Source: Cohaesibacteraceae bacterium (GTDB lineage Bacteria > Pseudomonadota > Alphaproteobacteria > Rhizobiales > MH13). Taken from it: a DNA stretch of 32,328 nucleotides. The stretch is from assembly GCA_028281795.1 (NCBI GenBank), contig JANQJE010000035.1:1-32328 (forward strand), in the 5' to 3' direction. The notes below the pieces were generated by a model. That model was not told the origin of the DNA. It did no database searches and saw nothing but the letters and a program-made list of their open reading frames with translations. How positions within the stretch are numbered: the stretch's first letter is position 1; each line of letters begins with the position of its first letter. Below are positions 14,751 through 22,122 of the stretch, in pieces. The translations under genes were made by a program, and so were the position numbers.

Positions 14751-15437
14751 ATGTCCGATTACAGCCGTTATGCTATTTACGTCCTGGCGGAAGGCGCACT
14801 GCATGAGGAAGCCTCGCGTTGGCTTGGTTGGGACCCGCGTACCGGTAAAACTCTTCCGCATCCCGATGTCGATGGCCTGTCTGCCCCGGTTGAAGATCTG
14901 ACCGCGACGCCGCGCAAATACGGCTTTCATGGAACCATCAAACCGCCCTTTCGCCTGGCTGCGGGCGAAAGCCGTGCGACGCTGGAAACCGCCTGTGAGA
15001 CCGTTCTGTCCGGTTTGCAATCCGCCCAAGTGGATCGCCTGGTTGTGGGGCCGCTGAGCGGGTTTGTTGCCATGCTTCCACAGAACCCCAGTGCCTCGTT
15101 GAACCGGCTTGCCGGGGAGGTGGTGGAGAAGCTCGACGGCCTGCGCGCGCCTGCGAGCGACGATGAACTGGCGCGCCGCCGCAAGTCCGGTCTGACGCCC
15201 CGCCAGGACGCACTGCTCATGCGATGGGGCTATCCGTATGTGATGGAGGAGTTCCGATTTCACATGACGCTGTCGGGCAAAAGGAGCACGGAGGAGGCCG
15301 CCAGTCTGGCGGATCGCCTTGGGCGCCACTTTGCGCCTGTCATACCCATACCGTTCGATGTGAATGCGCTTGGCTTGCTTGGCGAAGATGCAACTGGACG
15401 GTTTCATCTCATCCGGACGTACAGGTTGGCCGGTTGA
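14751..15437 (+). CDS. DUF1045 phosphonate-metabolism protein (2H phosphoesterase fold)
   Basis: A 228-residue protein of the DUF1045 family found in many C-P lyase loci of alphaproteobacteria. Two H-x-T motifs are present, HGT at residues 60-62 (YGFHGTIKPPF) and HMT at 171-173 (FRFHMTLSG). This is the signature of the 2H phosphoesterase / 2'-5' RNA-ligase-like fold, which hydrolyses cyclic phosphodiesters. No phnP is seen in the window. A role in opening 5-phosphoribosyl 1,2-cyclic phosphate, the PhnJ product, is therefore plausible but inferred. ATG 14751 follows AAGGAG by eight bases. It is divergent from phnM, and its last 34 bases overlap the end of the convergent phnN. Confidence 0.9.
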   Translation: MSDYSRYAIYVLAEGALHEEASRWLGWDPRTGKTLPHPDVDGLSAPVEDLTATPRKYGFHGTIKPPFRLAAGESRATLETACETVLSGLQSAQVDRLVVGPLSGFVAMLPQNPSASLNRLAGEVVEKLDGLRAPASDDELARRRKSGLTPRQDALLMRWGYPYVMEEFRFHMTLSGKRSTEEAASLADRLGRHFAPVIPIPFDVNALGLLGEDATGRFHLIRTYRLAG

Positions 15438-15976
15438 AGGGCTGATAGCGCGGCTTCGACGGCCTCGTTGAGGTCACCGGAGTTGTCGATCTCCGTCACA
15501 TCGATGTCCGATGGTATGGCTGGAGCCGCGCGTGACAAGCGTTTGGTTCTGTCTTCCTGCGTTTCCCGCCCGCGGGCGGCCAGCCGCCGGGCCAGTACCT
15601 CAGGCTTTGCCGTGATGGAGAGCACATGGAATCCCGGAAAGGTTCTTGCGCCCTCTTCGAGCTTGCTGCGAGAGAGGTTGGCGATCACGTCATGCCCCTC
15701 GCGCAGATGCTGCTGCGCGCTCTGCGGGATGCCATAGTAGAGGCCGTGCGCGGACCACCAGAGCGCAAAGTCCCCGCGCCGAGCACGGGCGTGAAAGGTG
15801 GCCTCGTCGACCGGTTCATAGTCTTCGCCACCAGCCTCAGGCGCCCGCGTGATGGTTCGCCGTATCCGCACCATCTCGGGCAGGCGCGCGCAGAGAGCGT
15901 TCATCAGACTGTCCTTGCCGACGCCGGATGGGCCGACGACCGCAATGAACCGGCCCTGTTTGGCTGCGTTCGACAT
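15404..15976 (-). CDS. phnN: PhnN, ribose 1,5-bisphosphate phosphokinase
   Basis: Kinase that phosphorylates ribose 1,5-bisphosphate to PRPP, returning the sugar from C-P lyase breakdown to metabolism. The 190-residue product resembles guanylate kinase. The Walker A motif GPSGVGKD is at residues 15-22. RRTITRAPEAGGEDYEPV and FALWWSAHGLYYGIP are typical of PhnN. ATG 15976 lies two bases after the phnL stop, so the gene is in the phnGHIJKLN operon. Its 3' end overlaps the convergent DUF1045 gene by 34 bases. Confidence 0.95.
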   Translation of the reverse strand: MSNAAKQGRFIAVVGPSGVGKDSLMNALCARLPEMVRIRRTITRAPEAGGEDYEPVDEATFHARARRGDFALWWSAHGLYYGIPQSAQQHLREGHDVIANLSRSKLEEGARTFPGFHVLSITAKPEVLARRLAARGRETQEDRTKRLSRAAPAIPSDIDVTEIDNSGDLNEAVEAALSALQPANLYVRMR

Positions 15977-15978
15977 AT

Positions 15979-16662
15979 CTAAGCTGCCGCCTTTGGCGTA
16001 AACGCCGTCACGTTGATTTCCCGATCAGCGATCCGCTCACGGGCGGCCAGATCGTGAAAGATTCCGACAATCGCCGCGCCGGAGGCTTTGGCTTCCTCAA
16101 TGAGCGTCAAGACGGTCTCCCGGTTCTGAGCGTCCAGGCTTGCTGTCGGCTCATCCAGAAGCAGTGCCGGGTAGGTGTGGGCAAAGCCGCGGGCTATGTT
16201 CACCCGTTGCTGTTCACCGCCTGAGAAGGTGGTCGGCGAGAGCTCCCAAAGGCGTTCAGGGATGCGCAAACGGGAAAGAAGATCACATGCTCGCTCACGT
16301 GCTTCTTCTTCGCTCTTGCCGACCGATAGCAACGGTTCGCTGACCACGTCGAGAGTCGGGACACGGGGCACCACCCGCAAAAACTGGCTGACATAGCCCA
16401 GTGTCTCACGTCTCAGCGCGAGGATTTCGCGCGGCTCGGCCCTGGTGATATCGAGACCGTCGATTTCCACCTTGCCGTTTTGGGCCAGATAGTTGCCGTA
16501 GAGAATGCGCATCACCGTGGATTTTCCGGCTCCCGACTCGCCGGTCAGTGCGACGCATTCGCTTGGTTGTACCTCGAAGGCGCCGTCTTCCAGAACAGGA
16601 ATGACGGTTGCGCCCTGATTATGCAGGGTGAAGCTTTTGGCAAGGTTTTCCACTTTGATCAT
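15979..16662 (-). CDS. phnL: PhnL, C-P lyase ABC-type ATPase subunit
   Basis: ABC-type ATPase of the C-P lyase system, needed with PhnG, PhnH and PhnI to form the ribosyl phosphonate; it is not a transporter subunit. The 227-residue product has Walker A GESGAGKST at 41-49, signature FSGGEQQR at 146-153 and Walker B ALLLDEP at 166-172. VSQFLRVVPRVPTLDVVSEPLL is specific to PhnL. ATG 16662 follows TAGGAGCG. It lies nine bases after phnK and two bases before phnN. Confidence 0.96.
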   Translation of the reverse strand: MIKVENLAKSFTLHNQGATVIPVLEDGAFEVQPSECVALTGESGAGKSTVMRILYGNYLAQNGKVEIDGLDITRAEPREILALRRETLGYVSQFLRVVPRVPTLDVVSEPLLSVGKSEEEARERACDLLSRLRIPERLWELSPTTFSGGEQQRVNIARGFAHTYPALLLDEPTASLDAQNRETVLTLIEEAKASGAAIVGIFHDLAARERIADREINVTAFTPKAAA

Positions 16663-16671
16663 CTGGCGCTC

Positions 16672-17448
16672 CTAAACCTGCAGGACGGATGACACGAGCA
16701 GTTGCGTGTAGGCATGCTGGGGGTCGTCCAGAACCTGATCGGTCAGGCCTGTTTCGACCACATCGCCTGACTTCATGACCATCAGCCGGTCGGCCAGCAG
16801 GCGCACCACGGCGAGATCGTGCGTCACAATGATCGCTGAAAGTCCCATCTTGCGCACAAGGCCGCGCAGTAAATCGAGCAGGCGTGCCTGAACTGAGACA
16901 TCCAGGCCACCGGTCGGCTCGTCCATGAAGACAAGACGCGGGCCGGAGACGAGATTGCGGGCAATCTGCAAACGCTGTTGCATGCCGCCGGAAAACTGTG
17001 CCGGTCGGTCATCCATCCGGTCGGTATCGATCTCGACACGCTCCAGCCAGTCTTCCGCCGCGTTTCGAATATTGCCGTAGTGCCGCGCGCCAACAGCCAT
17101 CAGCCGTTCGCCGACATTGCCGCCCGCCGAGACGCGCATGCGCAGTCCGTCGCGCGGATTCTGGTGCACAAAGGCCCAGTCGGTTCGCCCCAGCATGCGC
17201 CGTTCCGGTTCACTCATGGTCAGCGTGTCCCGCGGCCCTTCCGTGCGGGTGTCGAAAAGAATGCGGCCCTCGTCGGGCGGAAGATGGCCGGCCAGACAGT
17301 TGAGGAGCGTCGACTTGCCGGAACCGGACTCGCCGACGACACCCATCACTTCCCCGGGATAGAGCTTGAACGAGACATCGCTGCAGCCGATGCGCGTGCC
17401 ATACCGTTTGGTGAGGTGTTGAACGTCAAGGAGTGGTGTCACGCTCAT
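16672..17448 (-). CDS. phnK: PhnK, C-P lyase complex ATPase subunit
   Basis: ABC-type ATPase that binds the PhnGHIJ core complex at PhnJ; in E. coli its ATP use is coupled to core opening. The 258-residue product has Walker A GESGSGKST at 39-47, a VHQNPRDGLRM Q-loop near 95-104, signature FSGGMQQR at 152-159, Walker B VFMDEPTGGLD at 173-183 and an H-loop at His210. ATG 17448 overlaps the phnJ stop by four bases, and nine bases separate it from phnL. The resemblance to oligopeptide importer ATPases is a family trait and does not imply transport. Confidence 0.96.
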   Translation of the reverse strand: MSVTPLLDVQHLTKRYGTRIGCSDVSFKLYPGEVMGVVGESGSGKSTLLNCLAGHLPPDEGRILFDTRTEGPRDTLTMSEPERRMLGRTDWAFVHQNPRDGLRMRVSAGGNVGERLMAVGARHYGNIRNAAEDWLERVEIDTDRMDDRPAQFSGGMQQRLQIARNLVSGPRLVFMDEPTGGLDVSVQARLLDLLRGLVRKMGLSAIIVTHDLAVVRLLADRLMVMKSGDVVETGLTDQVLDDPQHAYTQLLVSSVLQV

Positions 17449-18308
17449 GCCGCCTGCTCCTGTCTGCGGATGCGTGAGGCGCAGTAGTCGGTATCGGAGC
17501 AGACAAACATGCGTCCGCCTTTGTCATCGACGATTACCTCGTCCAGATAGCTCGTGACGGAGCCACACAGTGCGCAGGGGTGATTGGCCTTGGAAGGATC
17601 AAACGGGTAATCGTCGAAATCGAGGCTGACGACCTTGGTGTAGGGCGGGACGGCGTAGATGCGTTGTTCGCGCCCCGCGCCGAAGATCTGGATTGCTTCA
17701 GATTCCAGTTTGGGATTGTCAAACTTGGGGATCGGCGAAGGGTCCATAACGTAACGATCCTCGACCTTGACCGGATAGGCGTAGGCCGTGGTGATCGCAC
17801 CATGCTTGGCGATGTTCTCATAAAGCCGCACATGCATCAGCCCATATTCCTCAAGCGCGTGCATTTTGCGGGTTTCGGTTTCGCGCGGTTCGATGAAGCG
17901 CATCGGTTCGGGAATCGGAACCTGATAGACGAGGATCTGATCCTCGTTCAGCAGCTCTTCAGGGATGCGGTGACGGGTCTGGATGATCGTTGCTTCGCTG
18001 GTCCGCTCGGTGACATCGATATCAGCGGTCCGTTCAAAGAACTTGCGGATGGAGACCGCGTTGGTCGTGTCGTCGGCGCCCTGGTCGATCACCTTGATCG
18101 TATCGTCCGGTGTCATCACAGCGGCTGAAACCTGCACACCGCCGGTACCCCAACCATAGGGCATAGGCATCTCACGGCTGGCAAACGGCACCTGATAGCC
18201 GGGCACCGCCAGCCCCTTGAGAATCGCGCGACGGATCATGCGCTTGGTCTGCTCATCAAGGTAGGCGAAGTTGTAATCGTCCATCGCTGCGGCTGCTTGC
18301 GCGGTCAT
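17445..18308 (-). CDS. phnJ: PhnJ, carbon-phosphorus lyase (radical SAM-type C-P bond cleavage)
   Basis: The enzyme that breaks the C-P bond of 5-phosphoribosyl 1-phosphonate, giving the hydrocarbon and the 1,2-cyclic phosphate, using an iron-sulfur cluster and S-adenosylmethionine. The 287-residue product has four key cysteines at 245, 248, 270 and 276. Their spacing (3, 22, 6) equals that of E. coli Cys241, 244, 266 and 272. Gly37 in VPGYQVPF is in the place of the E. coli radical Gly32. YNFAYLDEQTKRMIRRAILK, REMPMPYGWGTGG and DPSPIPKFDNPK are near-invariant in the family. ATGA overlaps join it to phnI and phnK. Confidence 0.98.
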   Translation of the reverse strand: MTAQAAAAMDDYNFAYLDEQTKRMIRRAILKGLAVPGYQVPFASREMPMPYGWGTGGVQVSAAVMTPDDTIKVIDQGADDTTNAVSIRKFFERTADIDVTERTSEATIIQTRHRIPEELLNEDQILVYQVPIPEPMRFIEPRETETRKMHALEEYGLMHVRLYENIAKHGAITTAYAYPVKVEDRYVMDPSPIPKFDNPKLESEAIQIFGAGREQRIYAVPPYTKVVSLDFDDYPFDPSKANHPCALCGSVTSYLDEVIVDDKGGRMFVCSDTDYCASRIRRQEQAA

Positions 18309-19417
18309 TCTGCGGCCTCCTGAAAAGGGGATGCGTCCTCCTCGGCTTTTGCCGTCTCGGCTTCAGCCCGCAGTTTGCGGATCAGTTCAAGCTCCGATTG
18401 GAAATCCACATAGTGGGGTAGCTTGATGTGTTCGAGGAAACCGGTCGCCTGGACATTGTCGGCATGGGATAGGACGAACTCGACGTCCTGCGCCGGAGCG
18501 CCGACATTGTCTTCGCCCAGCTCTTCCCAGCGTAGCGCACGGTCGACCAGTGCCATGGAGATCGCCTTGCGCTCGCAGTGCCCGAAGACCAGTCCGTAGC
18601 CGCGGGTGAACTGTGGTGGTTCGCTCTTCGAACCCATGAACTGGTTCACGGTCTCGCATTCGGTGATCGTCACCTCGCCGATGTCGATGGCAAAGCCGAG
18701 TTCGGGAATGTCCATCTCGATAGCCACTTGGCCGACGCGCAACTCGCCGACAAACGGGTGATTGCGGCCATAACCGCGCTGTGTGGAATAGGCCATGGAC
18801 AGGATGAAGCCTTCATCGCCACGGGCGATGGCCTGCAGGCGCAACGGTCTGTCAGCCGGAAAATCCAGCGGTTCGCGCGTCAGGTCGCGTGGTGTCTTCG
18901 TGTCGTCCTCTTCGGTCTGGATCAGGCCCTCGCGGTCCAGGAACTCGGTCACATGCGGGGTCGGTTCCGTGCGCGGTTCACCGGCTTGGGCTTCAGGCGG
19001 CAGTTCGCCGGTTGCTGCTAGTGTGAAGTCGATCAGCCGGTGGGTGTAGTCAAAGGTCGGTCCGAGAACCTGGCCGCCGGGAACATCCTTGAACGTGGCG
19101 GAGATACGCCGGTCGCAAGTCATCGCACCGGTGTCGATGGGTTCGCTCGCACCGAAACGCGGCAGGGTGGTGCGGAACGCACGGATCAGGAAAACGGCTT
19201 CGATCATATCGCCGCGAGCCTGCTTGATGGCCAGCGCTGCAAGATCGGGATCGAACAGCGAGCCTTCGGCCATCACACGGGCCACGGCCAGCGCCAACTG
19301 CTCACGGATCTGGGCAATGGACAGCTCTTCGACGGAGATGTCGCCCCGGCGCTCTTCGGCAAGCCAGGTGTGGGCATTGTCGATGGCGCGCTCGCCACCT
19401 TTGACGGCTACATACAT
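18305..19417 (-). CDS. phnI: PhnI, C-P lyase core subunit
   Basis: Core subunit that couples phosphonate to ATP with loss of adenine (nucleosidase/transferase activity). The 370-residue product begins MYVAVKGGERAIDNAH, the family's hallmark N-terminus. AIKQARGDMIEAVFLIRAFRTTLPRFG and MTCDRRISATFKDVPGGQVLGPTFDYTHRLID follow. The later HPFVGELRVGQVAIEMDIPELGFAIDIGEVTITECETVNQF and EFVLSHADNVQATGFLEHIKLPHYVDFQSEL blocks are also conserved. It starts directly after the phnH stop with no gap and overlaps phnJ by four bases. Confidence 0.97.
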   Translation of the reverse strand: MYVAVKGGERAIDNAHTWLAEERRGDISVEELSIAQIREQLALAVARVMAEGSLFDPDLAALAIKQARGDMIEAVFLIRAFRTTLPRFGASEPIDTGAMTCDRRISATFKDVPGGQVLGPTFDYTHRLIDFTLAATGELPPEAQAGEPRTEPTPHVTEFLDREGLIQTEEDDTKTPRDLTREPLDFPADRPLRLQAIARGDEGFILSMAYSTQRGYGRNHPFVGELRVGQVAIEMDIPELGFAIDIGEVTITECETVNQFMGSKSEPPQFTRGYGLVFGHCERKAISMALVDRALRWEELGEDNVGAPAQDVEFVLSHADNVQATGFLEHIKLPHYVDFQSELELIRKLRAEAETAKAEEDASPFQEAAE

Positions 19418-20008
19418 CTAGGCGGCCTCCTCGGCAGACAGGTCCGAAACACGGGTGGATCGCGGCAGGGCCGCAATGCTTTGCCCGCTGGTGAAAAAAC
19501 AGTCGAACCCGAGCGGGAAAAGACGCCGGTTGGCCTGAAAGGCCCCGATCTCCGGCAGGTTCAGATTTGCCGTGTCTTTGATGCCCGGGCCGGAGAGTTG
19601 CGCACCGTTCCGCTCAAGGCTAGGCATCTCAACGATCAGAGTTGCTGCGCGATCGGGATATTCGGCCACGCCTACCTTGTAGGCGGAGACCGGTTGAAGG
19701 GCGCCCCATGTACCCACAGCGAAATCGGCCCGATCCGCAGGCAGCAATGGAGCGCCGATGTGGAAGCCAACCCAAGCGCGGGCAGCCTCATTGTCATGCT
19801 CGCCCGCCAAATAGAGGCTGGTGTCGGGATCACACAGTGTCAGCAGCAAAGAGGCAGCGGCCTCTGAGAACGGCTCGGGCGCCCTGGCTCCCGCAATCGC
19901 CTCAATGGTGCCCGGGCGTGCCATGGCCCGCATGGCAGCGCGGAAGGCCTGTGCGGAATCTGTCGGCGGACTGGCGAATGCGCCCTCATAGGATGATTGT
20001 GTATCCAT
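19418..20008 (-). CDS. phnH: PhnH, C-P lyase core subunit
   Basis: Structural core subunit, related in fold to PLP enzymes but without cofactor; required with PhnG, PhnI and PhnL. The 196-residue product has the family pattern FRAAMRAMARPGTIEAI near the N-terminus, LLLTLCDPDTSLYL in the middle, and GTWGALQPVSAYKVGVAEYPDRAATLIVEM followed by LSGPGIK. The end FPLGFDCFFTSGQSIAALPRSTRV is typical. The ATG at 20008 shares one base with the phnG stop, and the TAG is immediately followed by the phnI ATG. Confidence 0.95.
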   Translation of the reverse strand: MDTQSSYEGAFASPPTDSAQAFRAAMRAMARPGTIEAIAGARAPEPFSEAAASLLLTLCDPDTSLYLAGEHDNEAARAWVGFHIGAPLLPADRADFAVGTWGALQPVSAYKVGVAEYPDRAATLIVEMPSLERNGAQLSGPGIKDTANLNLPEIGAFQANRRLFPLGFDCFFTSGQSIAALPRSTRVSDLSAEEAA

Positions 20009-20487
20009 CAGTTGTCTCCCCGTACCATGGTGAAAAACTCCACCTTGGTCGCAGCGGCCTTGGCGGCGCGCGAGGCGACATTGGCTTCGGCTTCCAGTTG
20101 CAGCGGTTCGACCACCATGTCATCGACGGCATCAGCCTGATCGCTCTGCGCCAAAGCATCGATCATGGCAGCGGCCAGCGAGGCACGCTTGTCGCGCCCC
20201 TGAACATAGCCGTGACCGATATGGCCGGTTGAAAGGCGGACCGAGCAGCGCGTAACGGTGATTTCACCCAGGTTGAAAGGCGCGCCCGTCGCTCCGGCGC
20301 GCCCACGCACCATCACGGTGCCGATTTCCGGTGTGCGTAAAATATCGTGGTCGGGTACGCCCGATCGCACGCACCACGCGTCCCACAGTGTTTTGAGCCG
20401 GTCCGCAGGTGCTTTTGCCAGCACCGACAGGCGTTGTTTGCGGGCCGGATCATCGTTGGCGGCTGTTTCGGATCGGTTTTTCGACAT
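20008..20487 (-). CDS. phnG: PhnG, C-P lyase core subunit
   Basis: First gene of the C-P lyase operon and a core subunit of the PhnG2H2I2J2 complex. From ATG 20487 (MSKNRSETAANDDPARKQRLSVLAKA) the product has 159 residues, close to the E. coli length. The family pattern includes PEIGTVMVRGRAGATGAPFNLGEITVTRCSVRL, GHGYVQGRDKRASLAAAMIDAL and the C-terminal ATKVEFFTMVRG. The frame is open up to 20664, but the extra 59 residues run through the promoter region and over the phnF start, so they were rejected. The ribosome binding site is weak. Confidence 0.95.
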   Translation of the reverse strand: MSKNRSETAANDDPARKQRLSVLAKAPADRLKTLWDAWCVRSGVPDHDILRTPEIGTVMVRGRAGATGAPFNLGEITVTRCSVRLSTGHIGHGYVQGRDKRASLAAAMIDALAQSDQADAVDDMVVEPLQLEAEANVASRAAKAAATKVEFFTMVRGDN

Positions 20488-20512
20488 CTTGGCAAGTTGT
20501 CCAAATAAATAT

Positions 20513-20524
20513 ACAACTAGACAA
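20513..20524. promoter_or_regulatory. Candidate PhnF (GntR/UTRA) operator over the phnG transcription start
   Basis: ACAACTAGACAA contains CTAGAC, half of the GTCTAGAC palindrome bound by several HutC-subfamily regulators. AGTTGT at 20495-20500 and ACAACT at 20513-20518 also form an inverted repeat with a 12-base centre. The site falls where transcription from the predicted phnG promoter would start, a classic repressor position. Binding is inferred. Confidence 0.45.
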
Positions 20525-20525
20525 A

Positions 20526-20554
20526 TTAGTACGAAGCCTGCGCGAGTCACGCAA
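20526..20554 (-). promoter_or_regulatory. Predicted sigma70-like promoter of phnGHIJKLN
   Basis: On the minus strand TTGCGT (20554-20549) and TACTAA (20531-20526) are separated by exactly 17 bases, resembling -35 and -10 boxes. The start would be near 20519, about 32 bases before the phnG ATG. The Pho-box-like repeat lies about 22 bases upstream of the -35, further than in classic PhoB promoters, so the true -10 could differ. Confidence 0.4.
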
Positions 20555-20575
20555 GGTCTGTTTCGTGAATTTTTG

Positions 20576-20593
20576 GTGACACCGCGTTGACAA
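20576..20593 (-). promoter_or_regulatory. Pho-box-like direct repeat upstream of phnG
   Basis: On the minus strand TTGTCAA (20593-20587) and GTGTCAC (20582-20576) are two heptamers separated by four bases. Both contain the TGTCA core of the CTGTCAT Pho-box unit, at the exact 11-base repeat distance. It is the best Pho-box candidate in the window. It fits phosphate-starvation control by PhoB, the rule for C-P lyase operons, and lies between phnG and phnF. Confidence 0.55.
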
Positions 20594-20608
20594 TCGGGGA
20601 GAGCCGAC

Positions 20609-21328
20609 GTGCCGCGCACTGCATTATGGACGTCCATTCGCAAGACGCTTGAACAGGAGATCACGACCGGACACTACGCCGCCGGAGACAAGCTTCCGAC
20701 CGAAGCACAGCTGTCGGACCGCTTTGGCGTCAATCGGCACACCATTCGCCGAGCGCTCGTCGACCTTGCTGACAGCGGTCTGGTTTACGCGCGGCGCGGG
20801 GCCGGGGTGTTCGTCACGCACACGCCGACAGACTATCCCATCGGGCGGCGTGTGCGCTTTACGCAGAGTATCACGGCGACCGGTCGCACGCCGGGGCGCA
20901 AGGTGCTGTTGCATGAAACGCGCGCTGCCGATCCGAAGGAAGCAGACGCGCTGGCGATCCAACCCGGGGCGCCTGTTCATGTCAGCGAAGGCCTGTCATT
21001 GGTTGACAGCGAGGTGCTGGCGATGTCGCGGGGTGTTTATCCTGCGGAGCGCTTCCCCAACTTTCTGAAGCATTTACAGGACGAGCAATCCGTCACTGCG
21101 GCGTTCAAGGCTGAAGGCGTGGCGGACTACACCCGTGCATCCACCCGCATTGATGCCAAGCTTGCCTCACCGACGTTGGCTCTGCATTTGCAACTGCCCC
21201 AGGGCGCGCCGATCCTGCGCACCATCGGGATCAATGTGGATAGCGATGGCGTGCCGATTGAGTATGGCCGCACCTGGTTCGCTGGCGATCGCGTCACGCT
21301 CACCCTGGCGGACGACGATGTCGGTTAG
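20609..21328 (+). CDS. phnF: PhnF, GntR/UTRA-family regulator of the C-P lyase operon
   Basis: A 239-residue HutC-subfamily GntR regulator. The N-terminal winged helix (residues 5-70: WTSIRKTLEQEITTGHYAAGDKLPTEAQLSDRFGVNRHTIRRALVDLADSGLVYARRGAGVFV) is followed by a UTRA ligand-binding domain (about 85-235). PhnF proteins repress phn genes until a phosphonate-related ligand or phosphate shortage is sensed. The start is GTG 20609 with GGGGAG seven bases upstream. It is divergent from phnG across 121 bases, whereas E. coli phnF lies inside the operon. Its stop overlaps the convergent stop of the next gene (TTAG). Confidence 0.93.
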   Translation: MPRTALWTSIRKTLEQEITTGHYAAGDKLPTEAQLSDRFGVNRHTIRRALVDLADSGLVYARRGAGVFVTHTPTDYPIGRRVRFTQSITATGRTPGRKVLLHETRAADPKEADALAIQPGAPVHVSEGLSLVDSEVLAMSRGVYPAERFPNFLKHLQDEQSVTAAFKAEGVADYTRASTRIDAKLASPTLALHLQLPQGAPILRTIGINVDSDGVPIEYGRTWFAGDRVTLTLADDDVG

Positions 21329-22122
21329 TCGTCTTTCGGGCCGGTGTATGTCCAGCGATAGGCGGGCGGAGTCGGCCCTTTGTTGCGGCCACCCTGTTCC
21401 ATCTGTTCCCAGGCGTGGGACAGGATGCCGACCGAACGCGACAGGCAGAAGAGGCCGCGCGCCAGGGGACCGGCGAAGCCCAGTTCGGCATAAATAACGG
21501 CCGTTGCGCCGTCTATGTTCATCGGAACGGGCTTGCCTTTGCGTGTGTTCAGAATGTCCTGGATCGCCCGGCCAATGGCGGCAAACTCACCTGTCACAGT
21601 GCCTTTGGCGGCGGCTTCATCCACCAGACCCAGAAGGCGTGGTGCACGCGGGTCAACCGGCTTGTGGAAGCGATGTCCGAAGCCCGGTATGAAGGTGCTC
21701 CGTTCTGTCTGCCATCGGTCGATGGCAGATGCCGCTGCATCGTTCAGCGCTGTGCCGGCATCGACGGCGTCTTTGATCCATCCGTAAAGCTCAACAGCCT
21801 GTTCTCCGGCCCCGCCATGAACGTCGTCCAGCATGTTCACGGCGGAGGCCATGGCGCCATTGAGGCCAAGTCCACAGGTAACGGCCATACGGGCCGCCGC
21901 GATGGACGGCGCTTGCGGGCCATGGTCAACGGCGGCGACCAGCGCGTACTCGAGAAGCCTAGCTTCCTCCGCACTTGGCAGAGTGCCGCGGGTCATCAGC
22001 CAGATCATCTGCGGAAAGGAGACGCTGCCAATCAGGTCTTCGACAGGATGGCCCCTTAGAGCGATGCGGCCCGGCTCCATATCGATGATAGCGGTGGACC
22101 ACCAATCGGAAACATCACTCAT
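21325..22122 (-). CDS. Short citrate-synthase-like protein (citryl-CoA lyase type)
   Basis: A 265-residue protein covering mainly the catalytic part of the citrate synthase fold, much shorter than citrate synthase (about 430) and close to citryl-CoA lyase. The catalytic trio appears intact: His102 in VHGGAGEQ, His150 in GFGHRFHK and Asp204 in MNIDGA. RSVGILSHAWEQ near the end holds the conserved arginine and histidine. It should therefore make or cleave a citrate-like acyl-CoA. The start is ATG 22122 inside the end of the CoA-transferase gene (eight-base overlap) with GAGGAG upstream. The frame extends to 22200, but that is less likely. The natural substrate is unknown. It probably works with the CoA-transferase: CoA is put on an acid, then C-C cleavage follows. 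Confidence 0.8.
   Translation of the reverse strand: MSDVSDWWSTAIIDMEPGRIALRGHPVEDLIGSVSFPQMIWLMTRGTLPSAEEARLLEYALVAAVDHGPQAPSIAAARMAVTCGLGLNGAMASAVNMLDDVHGGAGEQAVELYGWIKDAVDAGTALNDAAASAIDRWQTERSTFIPGFGHRFHKPVDPRAPRLLGLVDEAAAKGTVTGEFAAIGRAIQDILNTRKGKPVPMNIDGATAVIYAELGFAGPLARGLFCLSRSVGILSHAWEQMEQGGRNKGPTPPAYRWTYTGPKDD

Noticed and set aside
19040-19867. 275-codon plus-strand frame
   Set aside because: Antisense to phnI and phnH, which are certain.
20488-20664. N-terminal extension of phnG
   Set aside because: Would cover the promoter and operator-like region and the phnF start; the family start is at 20487.
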